Assembly: GCF_013348805.1 (NCBI RefSeq)
Contig: NZ_CP054690.1
Span: forward strand, 1,178,001-1,242,000
DNA from: Rhodococcus sp. W8901
GTDB lineage: Bacteria; Actinomycetota; Actinomycetes; Mycobacteriales; Mycobacteriaceae
Direction: 5' to 3'
Length of the DNA stretch: 64,000 nucleotides
Positions 26,243 through 34,847 of this stretch are shown piece after piece; within the stretch, counting starts at the first letter, position 1, and each line of letters begins with the position of its first letter. The notes beneath the pieces are model-generated. The model was not told the origin of the DNA, did no database searches, and saw only the letters and a program-made list of their open reading frames with translations. The position numbers were made by a program, and so were the translations under genes.

Positions 26243-26830
26243 TCAACGTCCGTATGCGGCGAGGAAGACATCCACGCCCTCAGTAACAACGTGCTCGATA
26301 TCGGTTGCGGAGGCGATTGAGTTGACCGTGCCGGCGGTGAGTTGGATCAGGTGAACGGCAGCGATCTGGCCATCCTCCACCCTCAGTAGGCGTTGGCTGC
26401 TCATGACGAGTAGATGTTCGGCGATGGCGGACCGGACGCGCTCCGGACCGGCATGGCGCCACGCCGCCAGGACGTCCGGGTCGATGTGATCGGCGTCGGC
26501 GGCCACCTGCCGGATCATGGCGAAGTGGGACTGCGATGCCGGATCCGGTGTCGCCCAAGCGACACCGAACGCGATCAGGTCACGGCGGAGGTCCGCGATG
26601 CGGCCGAGTAGCCGATCCGCCAGTGCGATCTCACGCTCGGCGACGCGGTTGGCGCTGTCGAGGATGACCGCCAGGAACAGCGCTTCCTTGCTGCCGTATC
26701 GGTTGTAGATCGTCCGAGTGGAGACGCCGGCCTCGGTCGCCAACGACTGGATGCTTGCCCTGCTGTAGCCATCGCGCGCAAATACGCGCAGGGCTCCGTC
26801 GAGCAATGCCCGCTCCTTGTAGCCACTCAC
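26243..26830 (-). CDS. TetR-family repressor of the flavin-reductase/MFS operon
   Basis: This 195-residue regulator has a TetR domain (YKERALLDGALRVFARDGYS, then AGVSTRTIYNRYGSKEALF) and a TetR_C-type ligand domain. The GTG at 26830 has GGGAGG 6 bases upstream. It faces the flavin reductase gene across 66 bases that contain a large dyad at 26849-26887. By position it should repress itself and the reductase-exporter pair until an inducer binds. Confidence 0.87.
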   Translation of the reverse strand: MSGYKERALLDGALRVFARDGYSRASIQSLATEAGVSTRTIYNRYGSKEALFLAVILDSANRVAEREIALADRLLGRIADLRRDLIAFGVAWATPDPASQSHFAMIRQVAADADHIDPDVLAAWRHAGPERVRSAIAEHLLVMSSQRLLRVEDGQIAAVHLIQLTAGTVNSIASATDIEHVVTEGVDVFLAAYGR

Positions 26831-26848
26831 ACTAGACCTCCCAATCGG

Positions 26849-26887
26849 GTACAACGAGCATTGTACTAAGTGCAATGTTCGTTGTAC
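26849..26887. promoter_or_regulatory. TetR operator, 15-base arms
   Basis: GTACAACGAGCATTG (26849-26863) and CAATGTTCGTTGTAC (26873-26887) are reverse complements with one mismatch, separated by 9 bases. The left arm also begins a smaller GTACAA-N6-TTGTAC dyad. The site fills the divergent promoter between tetR and the flavin reductase gene. Confidence 0.85.
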
Positions 26888-26896
26888 TTTGGGTGC

Positions 26897-27514
26897 ATGG
26901 ATACCCATACCGCAACCACGTCCGTACCCCGAATCGCCGTCATCGTCGGATCCACCCGCCCCCACCGGCGGGCGAGACTCGTCGCCGACTGGGTGCACGA
27001 GAACGCTGAAGAACACCTTCGTGGGCGCGCCAAGGTCGAGATGGTGGATCTCGCCGAGTACCACCTGCCTCTGTTGGACGAACCGGTGCCCGCCGCCATT
27101 GGCGCCTACGCGAAGCCGCACACTCGTCGCTGGGCCGAACGGATCGCTACCTACGACGGTTTCGTGTTCATCACTCCCGAGTACAACCACTCGTTTCCGG
27201 CCGCGTTGAAGAACGCCGTCGATTTTCTGTTCTCGGAGTGGAACGACAAGGCGGCGGGCTTCGTGAGCTACGGCCTCAATGGCGGTGTGCGCGCGGTCGA
27301 ACATCTGCGCCTGACGCTCGCCGAGGTCAAGATTGCGTGTGTCCGCAGCCAGGTCGCGCTCAGTCTCTTCACGGACTTCGACCTCCCGGAAATTCAGCAG
27401 CCGGGCCGGCTCACTCCCGCGCCCCACCACGAGGAGATTCTCGAGCGGATGCTCGAAGAGGTCGCGGACTGGTCCGAGGCACTGGGCGCGCTTCGAGCGG
27501 GGCGCAGGCCGTGA
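26897..27514 (+). CDS. NADPH-dependent FMN reductase / quinone reductase
   Basis: This 205-residue flavodoxin-like reductase has a phosphate-binding loop in VIVGSTRPHRRA and the family motif ITPEYNHSFPAALKNAVDFL. Such enzymes reduce quinones, azo dyes, chromate or nitro compounds, or supply reduced FMN. It starts at the ATG at 26897, just inside the promoter dyad region. Its TGA overlaps the GTG of the MFS exporter, so the two are co-translated; detoxification of a redox-active compound fits the pair. Confidence 0.87.
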   Translation: MDTHTATTSVPRIAVIVGSTRPHRRARLVADWVHENAEEHLRGRAKVEMVDLAEYHLPLLDEPVPAAIGAYAKPHTRRWAERIATYDGFVFITPEYNHSFPAALKNAVDFLFSEWNDKAAGFVSYGLNGGVRAVEHLRLTLAEVKIACVRSQVALSLFTDFDLPEIQQPGRLTPAPHHEEILERMLEEVADWSEALGALRAGRRP

Positions 27515-28944
27515 CCTCGGCGGCGGTGAGCGGCGCCGGAGAGCAATCCGATCGTATCGATGCACGGACGTGGCGGCTGTGCTGGGTGATCGTGCTCGGC
27601 GCGTTCGCGAGTGGCCTGGATGCCTCGATCGTCAATGTCGGCATGGACTCGATCAGCCATGCGTTGGGATCTTCGCTGGCGGCCACGCAATGGGTTGCGA
27701 GCGGTTACCTGCTGGCTCTGGCTGTCTCTCTTCCACTGGCGGGATGGCTCGCCCGTCGCTTCGGCAGTAGGCGACTGTGGCTGGCATCCCTCGCGGCTTT
27801 CACTGTGGCGTCCATCGGGTGCACCGCTGCGCCCACAATCGAGCTCCTCATCGTGGCGCGCGTGCTCCAAGGCCTCGCCGGAGGTGTCCTCATTCCGACC
27901 GGCCAAACTGTCCTGGGTCAAGCAGTCGGACCCGACCGTCTGGGGAGGGTGATGGGCACCCTCGGCATCGCCGTCAGCGCGGCGCCCGCAATCGGGTCCC
28001 TATTGGGTGGATTCATCCTGCATAGCGCCGCCTGGCCGTATCTCTTCCTGATCAACATCCCCATTGGTGTGGCCGGGCTCCTACTGGGTAACCGCCTGCT
28101 CCCCCGAGACGTCGGATCATCGACGACCTCCCCGATACACCGGACCGGGCTCGGGCTGATCAGCGTCGGGCTCCCCGCCCTGGTGTTCGCGGCCAGCCGG
28201 TGGGGAGACGCCGGCCAATTGGCCCCCGACATCGTCGCGGCCGCAGGTTTCGCGGCCCTCGCGTTGACGGCGTTTGTCGCTGTCACCCTCACATCCACCC
28301 ATCCGCTACTCAACCTCAAGATGTTCCGGGTGCCAGGATTCCGTGCCGGTGCCGTGACCGCGTTCTTCTCGGGAGCGCTGATCTTCGGAAGTGGTGTCCT
28401 GTTCGCCCTGTACTTTCAGGTCGGTCGCGGGCAGACACCACTCGATGCCGGGGTCAGCCTCCTCGGCTTCGCAGGCGCAACTGCGGTCACTGCCCCGATC
28501 ACCGGCCGCTGGATCGACCGCAGCGGTCCCAGTCGCGTGGCGCTCGCCGGTGGTGTGCTGGCTGCAGCCACCATCACAGTTCTGACGGCTCTGCCCTTGA
28601 ATGCGCCGATCTGGGTGCTCCAACCCCCACTCATCGTCTTCGGCGCTGCTGTCAACATGGTGGCGATGCCGGCTGGCATCACTGCCTACAAGTCCGTCAG
28701 CGCTACGCATCTCCCCGACGCGATCGCCCAGATCAACATCCTCCAACGTATCGGCGGATCCCTCGGCGGAGCGATCTGCGCGGTACTCGTCGCCAGCAAT
28801 CAGACAGGTCTCGCAGCAGCTTTCACTCGCGCCCATCTGGCGCTTCTGGTCGCTTCCCTGGGAGCCACCACCGGAGCTTGGCTCATCTACCGCGCAACAA
28901 GACCAGCCCGGACCCCACAACCATCGGACAAGGATCACTGGTGA
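27511..28944 (+). CDS. MFS drug exporter, DHA2 (EmrB/QacA) family
   Basis: This 477-residue membrane protein has about fourteen hydrophobic spans. It has the DHA2 motifs LDASIVNVGMDSI in TM1, a motif-A like LAGWLARRFGSRRLW, and a motif-C stretch (GIAVSAAPAIGSLLGGF). It should expel a hydrophobic drug or quinone using the proton gradient. The GTG at 27511 overlaps the reductase stop. Its TGA in turn overlaps the GTG of a decayed IS481 transposase, so the insertion abuts its 3' end and may have altered the last residues. Confidence 0.88.
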   Translation: MTSAAVSGAGEQSDRIDARTWRLCWVIVLGAFASGLDASIVNVGMDSISHALGSSLAATQWVASGYLLALAVSLPLAGWLARRFGSRRLWLASLAAFTVASIGCTAAPTIELLIVARVLQGLAGGVLIPTGQTVLGQAVGPDRLGRVMGTLGIAVSAAPAIGSLLGGFILHSAAWPYLFLINIPIGVAGLLLGNRLLPRDVGSSTTSPIHRTGLGLISVGLPALVFAASRWGDAGQLAPDIVAAAGFAALALTAFVAVTLTSTHPLLNLKMFRVPGFRAGAVTAFFSGALIFGSGVLFALYFQVGRGQTPLDAGVSLLGFAGATAVTAPITGRWIDRSGPSRVALAGGVLAAATITVLTALPLNAPIWVLQPPLIVFGAAVNMVAMPAGITAYKSVSATHLPDAIAQINILQRIGGSLGGAICAVLVASNQTGLAAAFTRAHLALLVASLGATTGAWLIYRATRPARTPQPSDKDHW

Positions 28945-29350
28945 CGAGATTGCAAGCAAACGCACCACTGTCAGTCGAGGGACGCAGGCTGCTGATCGAG
29001 CGATGCAAAACCAGACCGATCGCACACGTCGCCGCGGAAATGGGCATCTCGCGTGCCTGCGCGAGCAAGTGGGTGGGCTCGGCGGTCGATGGCTTCTCCC
29101 GCCTCGCCTACATCGAATCACTGCCCGATGAGAAGTCAGTCACCGCAATCGGTTTCATGCACCGCGCCCGCGCATTCTTCACAGCCCACGGGCATCCTGC
29201 ACATTCAGCGGATCGTCACCGACAACGGCAGCTGTTATCGGGCCAAGGACTTCGCCAAGGTCCTCCACAGGCCACACTCTGCCGTCGGCGACCGTCCGCC
29301 GACCTCGAAACTCCACGTTCGGTGTAACCAACGTCCTGGCTTCATACAAC
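28941..29350 (+). mobile_element. Decayed IS481-family transposase remnant
   Basis: The start (TRLQANAPLSVEGRRLLIER, then CKTRPIAHVAAEMGISRACASKW) is the helix-turn-helix end of an IS481 transposase. After SKW the sequence jumps directly to the catalytic domain (VDGFSRLAYIESLPDEKSVT). It then shifts frame, so that IQRIVTDNGSCYRAKDFAKV lies in another frame. It jumps again to the C-terminal HRPHSAVGDRPPTSKL. At least two internal deletions and one frameshift are therefore present; the family is normally about 320 residues. A TGTAACCAACGTCCTGG sequence near 29324 may be the inner part of the right end. It is not functional. Confidence 0.8.
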
Positions 29351-29454
29351 TAGCCGGACTTGTCGGTCACGAGTCGGTAGATCACGTAGACGCAGAACCA
29401 AGTCGTCATCAGAACGGCGAGTGCGAGGAGAGCTTCGATCACAATCGCGAGCAT
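29350..29454 (-). CDS. 34-residue single-span membrane peptide
   Basis: MLAIVIEALLALAVLMTTW starts at the ATG at 29454 and continues FCVYVIYRLVTDKSG. GGAGG precedes the start at ideal spacing. About 24 hydrophobic residues form one membrane span with a short charged tail. Peptides of this size are often small subunits of secondary transporters or ATPases, but no partner gene remains here: the IS481 remnant follows directly. It is divergent from a LysR gene, which suggests regulated expression. Family unknown. Confidence 0.55.
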   Translation of the reverse strand: MLAIVIEALLALAVLMTTWFCVYVIYRLVTDKSG

Positions 29455-29644
29455 GGTTGCCTCCAGGGCATCGGTTGGATTGTGGACTCCGGATGTGGTG
29501 TGTGCTGTGGACGGTGCCGGAAGGCCGTGAGACTGGTGGGGCGGAGTCGCGACCACGTGTGCATTCACGACCTCAGTCCCTTCCCGAAACGGCCTCCGAT
29601 ACCCCTGTGGCAGCCGACGCTAGATCCCCGAATCCGATATCTCC

Positions 29645-29674
29645 AATGCATTCAAACCATCGACCTAATGCATT
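29645..29674. promoter_or_regulatory. Twin AATGCATT palindromes upstream of lysR
   Basis: The perfect 8-base palindrome AATGCATT occurs at 29645-29652 and again at 29667-29674, 22 bases apart (two helical turns), just before the lysR start. This spacing suits a LysR tetramer contacting two sites. Confidence 0.55.
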
Positions 29675-29680
29675 TACGCT

Positions 29681-30616
29681 ATGGGCGTGACCCTGGATCA
29701 ATTGGCCTGCTTTGTTGCAGTCACGAGAAGTGGGCATTTCACCCGGGCAGCCGACGAGGTCGGCATCGCTCAGCCGTCCCTCAGCCGCCAGATTGCCGCA
29801 CTCGAAAAGGATGTCGGCACCCGACTGTTCGACCGAGGGGCGGGAACCGTCACACTCACCGATGCCGGCGAAGCACTGCTGCCCGTCGCTATTCGCATGC
29901 TCGAAGACCGCGCGGAGGCATATCGGCAGATCGCGGAACTCAACGGATTGATCAAAGGCAGGCTCCGGCTGGGGGCGACCCCAAGTCTGTGCATCAGCCT
30001 TGTCGCCGACGTACTCAGCCAGTTCCATGCGAAGTACCCCGGCATCGAGCTACACCTCACGGAGGCCGGATCGCGCACCCTCGTAACCAAACTCGATCAG
30101 GGCGAGCTCGACCTGGCGCTGGTTGTCGCGGAACGAACCGACAAGGGGTCCGGACTCGTCCTGACACCCCTCCTGAGCGAGGAACTTGTGATTGTCTCCT
30201 CTGCGAGCAAACCACCGTTGACATCCCACCATTCGATGACGCTCGCGGAGCTCGCCAACGAAGGACTCGTGGCATGTCACGACAACTACGACCTGCGCGT
30301 CACCGTCGACCACGCCTTCGCCACCGCTGGACTGCAAACGCACACCGTCGTGGAAGGTGCCGAATTGGATGCAGTTCTACGATTCGTCGCCCACGGAATA
30401 GGGGTGAGCGTCGCACCCATGATGGCGGCCCTCCACTACCCGGGCTTGAGGATTACGCGCCTGACCGCACCACAACTGACTCGCACTGTCAGCCTCGCGC
30501 ACCGCTCGAACCTGGCTCCGACTCGCGTGTCCGCCGCGTTCCACGCCCTGCTCGACGACGCGATCGCTGAAAACACCGCTCGAGCGATCGCGTCGTTCTC
30601 GCCGGCATCGTCGTAG
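29681..30616 (+). CDS. LysR-family transcriptional regulator
   Basis: This 311-residue regulator has an N-terminal LysR helix-turn-helix (LDQLACFVAVTRSGHFTRAA, then VGIAQPSLSRQIAALEKDVG) and a periplasmic-binding-like effector domain from about residue 90 to 295. The AATGCATT pair lies directly upstream. The divergent neighbour is the 34-residue membrane peptide. Any larger target operon on that side has been lost or displaced by the IS481 remnant. Confidence 0.88.
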   Translation: MGVTLDQLACFVAVTRSGHFTRAADEVGIAQPSLSRQIAALEKDVGTRLFDRGAGTVTLTDAGEALLPVAIRMLEDRAEAYRQIAELNGLIKGRLRLGATPSLCISLVADVLSQFHAKYPGIELHLTEAGSRTLVTKLDQGELDLALVVAERTDKGSGLVLTPLLSEELVIVSSASKPPLTSHHSMTLAELANEGLVACHDNYDLRVTVDHAFATAGLQTHTVVEGAELDAVLRFVAHGIGVSVAPMMAALHYPGLRITRLTAPQLTRTVSLAHRSNLAPTRVSAAFHALLDDAIAENTARAIASFSPASS

Positions 30617-30690
30617 TGTGTGGGCGTCAGGGGGAACGACTTTCACGGCATCTTCGGAGATCCCAGCAGCGCCTCGGTTAACCTGTCTTG

Positions 30691-31221
30691 ATGTTCCTCA
30701 CCAGGATCGTCGCCGGGCGCATGCCGAGTCGGTTGTTGTCTGTGTTCGTACGCAACGCGGAACTGTTGAAATTCCTGACAGTGGGATCGATCGCGTTCGT
30801 CGTCACGTGCGTGCTGTTCTTCGGTTTGAAGTGGACGATCCTGGACGGCAAGCCGGTAACAGCCAATGTTGTGGCGGTGCTGCTGGCCACCGTGCTGTCA
30901 TACGTCCTCAATCGAGAGTGGGCATTCACCGCCCGCGGAGGTCGAGAGCGTCGGCACGAGGCAGCCCTGTTCTTCGTCGTAGCAGCTGTCGGGCTGGTGA
31001 TCAACCAGCTACCGCTGGCGGTGTCGCGGTATGTCTTCGCTCTCCAGACACCACATGTGTCGCTGGTCGTGGAGAACCTTGCCGACTTCATCAGCGCCAT
31101 AATCGTGGGCACCCTCCTCGCGACAGTGTTCCGTTGGTGGGCAATGCGCAAGTTCGTGTTCCCGGATCCTGTGACGCCGCAACAGGAGTGTGACGAACCG
31201 GTGCTGGAAGCCGGACGCTGA
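30691..31221 (+). CDS. GtrA-family membrane protein
   Basis: This 176-residue protein has four hydrophobic spans in the GtrA arrangement, including LKFLTVGSIAFVVTCVLFFGL, YVLNREWAFTARGG (the family's N-R-x-W-x-F signature) and WWAMRKFVFPD. Family members assist transfer of lipid-linked sugars across the membrane; the mycobacterial Rv3789 functions with arabinan synthesis. Here it stands alone, without a glycosyltransferase. The ATG at 30691 is preferred over a TTG just before it. Confidence 0.82.
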   Translation: MFLTRIVAGRMPSRLLSVFVRNAELLKFLTVGSIAFVVTCVLFFGLKWTILDGKPVTANVVAVLLATVLSYVLNREWAFTARGGRERRHEAALFFVVAAVGLVINQLPLAVSRYVFALQTPHVSLVVENLADFISAIIVGTLLATVFRWWAMRKFVFPDPVTPQQECDEPVLEAGR

Positions 31222-31372
31222 CGTCGTCGCCGCAAGCGGCATCGGGGCCGGGGCCGCGGGGGATTCAGTATCGCCTGGCTGTACGACGCGATGAATTCCG
31301 TGGCCGGCCCGGGTCAGTACCCGGTGGACACGGGAGCACCCCCGTGCCGTGAATCGAGGAGGCGCGGTCCAC

Positions 31373-31786
31373 ATGATCGTCATCGAGGTAGGCCGACCAC
31401 GCCACGGGAACTGCTCACTTCCCGTCGGACCGGGGACCGGCGGGGCAGCCGACCGGAAGTTACCCTGCAGGGCAGGTGATCCCGATCTGTGGTTCGCCGA
31501 GTCGCCGGCCGATCTCGAACGTGCCAAGGGGCTGTGTGGGGGATGCGCTGTCCGTTCCCGCTGTCTGAGTGACGCGCTCGATCGCGCCGAGCCGTGGGGT
31601 GTGTGGGGTGGTGAGATCTTTCGACAGGGGGTTGTCGTCGCCCGCAAGCGGTCCCGAGGTCGACCGCGCAGGAACACGGTGGTCGGATGCAGTCGAGTCG
31701 GAAGGTCGGGTGTCTCTCACTGCGGTGGCGACTCGGGATCGAGCGGCATCGTGTCGGCGTCCCCGTCCCGAACGGATCGGCGGTAG
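31373..31786 (+). CDS. whiB7: WhiB7-like iron-sulfur transcriptional activator
   Basis: This 137-residue WhiB protein has [4Fe-4S] ligands at Cys32, Cys55, Cys58 and Cys64 (LPCRAGDPDLWF; KGLCGGCAVRSRC), the sigma-binding turn EPWGVWGGEIF, and the AT-hook RGRPRR. That AT-hook is specific to the WhiB7 group, which activates intrinsic antibiotic-resistance genes. The ATG at 31373 has GAGGAGG upstream. WhiB7 proteins usually end soon after the AT-hook, but this frame runs on about 40 residues (residues 98-137) into the convergent pentapeptide-repeat gene. Either a longer tail is real or the original stop was lost. Confidence 0.88.
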   Translation: MIVIEVGRPRHGNCSLPVGPGTGGAADRKLPCRAGDPDLWFAESPADLERAKGLCGGCAVRSRCLSDALDRAEPWGVWGGEIFRQGVVVARKRSRGRPRRNTVVGCSRVGRSGVSHCGGDSGSSGIVSASPSRTDRR

Positions 31787-32493
31787 CGGTCGAGGTACTC
31801 GTCTTCGAGTTCCTGCGCGGCGGATTGTCCCTCCCATCGGTCCGGCACGGGAACGCCGTCGTGGGTGCAGCGGGTGCGCCGCGCGGCATCCAGGCTGGGC
31901 AGGGAGCCGCGAAACTCGCACCGGTCGAACGTGGTCAGCGGCGAGACGGTGACCCCGTCGAACGTGCAGTCCACGAAGCGCCCGCCGATGAGCGTGGCGT
32001 CGGTGAGGTCGGCCGCGTCGAGGGAGCACCGCTCGAACACGGTGTTCTCGCCGAGGGTGAGCTTCCGGAGCGACGCTCCGGTGAAATCGCAGTCGACAAG
32101 TCGACGCCCGATCCGCGACTTCGAGAGGCGGGCCGAGCGGAAGCTGCATCGCTCGAATAGTCGGTCCAGCAGGCTGTCCGCCGCCGAGATCCTGTCGAAG
32201 CAACTGTCTCGGACCTCCGTCTCGAAGACGTGCAACCGTCCCCGTGCGTGACTGAGATCGAGACGCTCCACGGACAGGTGCCTGATGGACAGATCGTCCA
32301 CGGTCCCCGGCGTCAGGCCACGCAGGTCCAGCAGGCCCTGCGGTGTGGTGCCCTGTGGCGACGCGATCAGGTGCGGACCCCGGACGATGCGGGCCTGCAA
32401 CTCCAGTTGCCGCCGCACGTCGGCCAGTTGATCCGGGTCCCACCGGCGGCGAAGCACCGCAGCGCTTTCGCCTGCACTCCTGCGCGTCGTCAC
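31717..32493 (-). CDS. Pentapeptide-repeat protein
   Basis: This 258-residue protein has a central region (about residues 55-200) of semi-regular A(D/N)LxX pentapeptide repeats, for example LVDCDFTGASLRKLTLGENT and SLDAADLTDATLIGGRFVDC. These fold as a right-handed quadrilateral helix. MfpA/Qnr proteins with this fold mimic DNA and protect gyrase, but many relatives have other roles and this one is interrupted by non-canonical stretches. The GTG at 32493 is used. Its last 70 bases overlap the 3' end of whiB7 on the other strand. Confidence 0.78.
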   Translation of the reverse strand: MTTRRSAGESAAVLRRRWDPDQLADVRRQLELQARIVRGPHLIASPQGTTPQGLLDLRGLTPGTVDDLSIRHLSVERLDLSHARGRLHVFETEVRDSCFDRISAADSLLDRLFERCSFRSARLSKSRIGRRLVDCDFTGASLRKLTLGENTVFERCSLDAADLTDATLIGGRFVDCTFDGVTVSPLTTFDRCEFRGSLPSLDAARRTRCTHDGVPVPDRWEGQSAAQELEDEYLDRYRRSVRDGDADTMPLDPESPPQ

Positions 32494-32521
32494 GCGCCCA
32501 CTATAGGAGTCGGAGCGGGAT

Positions 32522-33538
32522 CTAGCGGTAGGCGCCGGGCGTCGATCCGGTCCAGCGTTTGAACGCGCGGCGGAAGGCGCTGGGCTCCGAGAAGCCGAGG
32601 CGGGTCGAGAGTTCGTCGACGGGTTCGCCGCGTCGCAGCGCGGCGATGGCGGCGTCGCGCAGCACTTCCTCACGAAGGGTGTTGAGCGAGGTGCCCTCCT
32701 GGCGCAGCAACCGGCGCAGGTGCGGCACGCTGATGGAGAGCATTTCCGCGATCTCCTCCGCGGTGCACGTCCGCCCGCGCACACCCATCTCCAGGACCCG
32801 GCGGACCTGTGCGGACGCGGTGCTGTCGTAGTCGCGTGCGGAGAGAAGGAGATTCGGCGACTCGCGCAGGTACTCGGCGAGGCTCTGCTCGTCCTGGATG
32901 AGCGGCGCGCGCAGGATCGCGTTGTCGAACTCGAGTGAGGCCACGCTCGCGTCGAACGTGACGGGGACACCGAAGATGGTGTCGTAGTGCTTCGCGAACT
33001 GAGCCTCGGGCTGCGGGTAGGGGATGAGCACGGACCGCAGCTTGACGCGCCGGCCCACCAGCCAGGCTGCGAACCGGTGCAGCAGGATCAGTTCGAAGTC
33101 CGTGACCAGCCGGAAGGCCTCGTCGGCGAACTCGGGGGAGACGGCGCCGTCGCGGACCTCGACGCGTACCTCGAGACGGGTCGACTCGTCGCCGGGGACG
33201 AGGGTGAGTGGCGGCACCGGCAGCGCCCGTGTCACGTCGGCCATCCGTTCGAGGGCACTACCGAGATCGGGTCGGTGGATCAGCGACAGGCAGATCAGCC
33301 GGAACGTCCCGCGCGGCACCGGCGACACGCCGATACCGAACAGTTCGTCGTCGGTGAGTTGCCACGTGGCCTGGGTGAACGCCGTGACCTGCTCCGGTGT
33401 CAGTCGGGTGCGGGGATCCTCGAGCGAGGCCACGTCGATCCCCGAAGCCTCGAGCATGCCGGCCAGGTCGGCCCCGGCCGTTTTGGCGAGATGCAGCGCA
33501 CGACGGAGGAAGTCTGCCGGGATCGTTGCCAGACTCAC
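32522..33538 (-). CDS. AraC-family transcriptional regulator
   Basis: This 338-residue regulator has an Arabinose_bd-type N-terminal domain (residues about 10-190; LTPEQVTAFTQATWQLTDDE, FGIGVSPVPRGTF). Its C-terminal AraC double helix-turn-helix contains AEEIAEMLSISVPHLRRLLR and LGFSEPSAFRRAFKRWTG. Relatives with this N-terminus (OruR/ArgR-like) respond to amino acids or fatty acids. The GTG at 33538 overlaps the dapC stop codon, so it is co-transcribed with that aminotransferase. Confidence 0.87.
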   Translation of the reverse strand: MSLATIPADFLRRALHLAKTAGADLAGMLEASGIDVASLEDPRTRLTPEQVTAFTQATWQLTDDELFGIGVSPVPRGTFRLICLSLIHRPDLGSALERMADVTRALPVPPLTLVPGDESTRLEVRVEVRDGAVSPEFADEAFRLVTDFELILLHRFAAWLVGRRVKLRSVLIPYPQPEAQFAKHYDTIFGVPVTFDASVASLEFDNAILRAPLIQDEQSLAEYLRESPNLLLSARDYDSTASAQVRRVLEMGVRGRTCTAEEIAEMLSISVPHLRRLLRQEGTSLNTLREEVLRDAAIAALRRGEPVDELSTRLGFSEPSAFRRAFKRWTGSTPGAYR

Positions 33539-34719
33539 CGCGGCACCTCGAGCCGGCGCAGGCGCGACACCGCCTCCGACAGCACGTCCTCGCGCTTGCA
33601 GAACGCGAAGCGCACCAGGTGATTCCACTGATCGGGGCGGTCGGTGAACGCACTGATCGGCACCGCCGCGACCCCCACCCGCTGCGGCAGCGTCCGGCAG
33701 AACTCGACGCCGTCGCGGGTACCGAACGCGCTGATGTCGGCGCACAGGAAGTACGTGCCGCCGCCCGAATAGACGTCGAATCCGGTGTCCCGCAGCGCCG
33801 TCGCGAGCAGATCGCGTTTGCGCTGCAGTTCGTCGCGCATGGACCGCACCCATGCCTGCTCGTGCTCGAGCGCGTACGCGACGGCGGGCTGGAACGGGCC
33901 GCCGGCGACGAACGACATGAACTGCTTGGCGGCGCGGACGGCGTCGATCAGTTCCGCGGGCCCGAGCGCCCAGCCGGTCTTCCAACCGGTGACGTTGAAC
34001 GTCTTCGCGGCGCTCGATACGGTGACGGTGCGCTCGTACATCCCCGGCAGCGACGCCATCGGGGTGTGCGTGCGGCCGTCGAAGACCAGGTGTTCGTACA
34101 CCTCGTCGCTGATGACCAACAGGTCGTGCTCGCACGCCAGTTCGGCGACCGCCATCAACTCGGCCTCGGTGAGCACCGTCCCGGTGGGGTTGTGCGGCGA
34201 ATTGACCACCAGCATCCGGGTGTTCGGGGTGATCGCGGCCCGCAGGGCGTCGAGGTCGAGGGCGAAGCTGTCGCCGTCCCGCACCATCGGCACGGCCCGG
34301 CGGACCGCCCCGGCCAGCGCGACGGCGGCGGCGTACGAGTCGTAGTACGGCTCGATCAGCACCACCTCCTCGCCGGGCTCGACGAGCCCGAGGATCGCGG
34401 CACTGATCGCCTCGGTGGCGCCGACGGTGACCAGGACCTCGGAGTTGGGGTCGTGCGAGATGCCGTACCGGACGGCGCGGTCGGCGACGATGGCCTGCCG
34501 CAGCACCGGCATGCCCGGACCCGGCGGGTACTGGTTGAGGCCGTCCGCGATGGCACGGCGCGCCGTCTCGAGCATCGCCGCCGGGCCGTCGGTGTCCGGG
34601 TAGCCCTGGCCCAGGTTGATCGCGTCGTGCTCGGTGGCCAGCGCTGTCATCTCGGCGAAGATGGTGGACGCGAACGGTTGCAGTCGCGAGACGGTGCGGG
34701 AACGTGGCGCTGCGGGCAT
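33535..34719 (-). CDS. dapC: Class I PLP aminotransferase, DapC-like (N-succinyldiaminopimelate aminotransferase)
   Basis: This 394-residue fold-type I aminotransferase is close in sequence to M. tuberculosis Rv0858c (DapC): VSRLQPFASTIFAEMTALA, NLGQGYPDTDGP and VNSPHNPTGTVL, with the PLP Lys in VSSAAKTFNVTGWK and RFAFCKREDVL at the end. It transaminates an intermediate of lysine/diaminopimelate synthesis; relatives also act on methionine or kynurenine. As in M. tuberculosis it lies on the same side of the XPB helicase locus. Here a 14-kb block separates the two. Confidence 0.87.
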   Translation of the reverse strand: MPAAPRSRTVSRLQPFASTIFAEMTALATEHDAINLGQGYPDTDGPAAMLETARRAIADGLNQYPPGPGMPVLRQAIVADRAVRYGISHDPNSEVLVTVGATEAISAAILGLVEPGEEVVLIEPYYDSYAAAVALAGAVRRAVPMVRDGDSFALDLDALRAAITPNTRMLVVNSPHNPTGTVLTEAELMAVAELACEHDLLVISDEVYEHLVFDGRTHTPMASLPGMYERTVTVSSAAKTFNVTGWKTGWALGPAELIDAVRAAKQFMSFVAGGPFQPAVAYALEHEQAWVRSMRDELQRKRDLLATALRDTGFDVYSGGGTYFLCADISAFGTRDGVEFCRTLPQRVGVAAVPISAFTDRPDQWNHLVRFAFCKREDVLSEAVSRLRRLEVPR

Positions 34720-34847
34720 TTGTCCAGCGTAGCGGCGTGGACGTCGTCGAACGAACTCGGTGTGTCACGTTCTCGGGTGCTGCATCGTCCTAGGGGTGGA
34801 CGGGCGCGCACCGGCGCCCGACGACGGTCGAGACCACGGAGGAGATC

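Noticed and set aside
28941-29350. An active IS481 element
   Set aside because: At least two internal deletions and a frameshift are visible and only one possible end could be found.
31291-31479. A possible upstream reading frame (MNSVAGPGQYPVDT...) in the whiB7 leader
   Set aside because: WhiB7 leaders in mycobacteria do have such frames. This one lacks a ribosome site, runs 100 bases into whiB7, and no clear terminator follows, so I could not support it.
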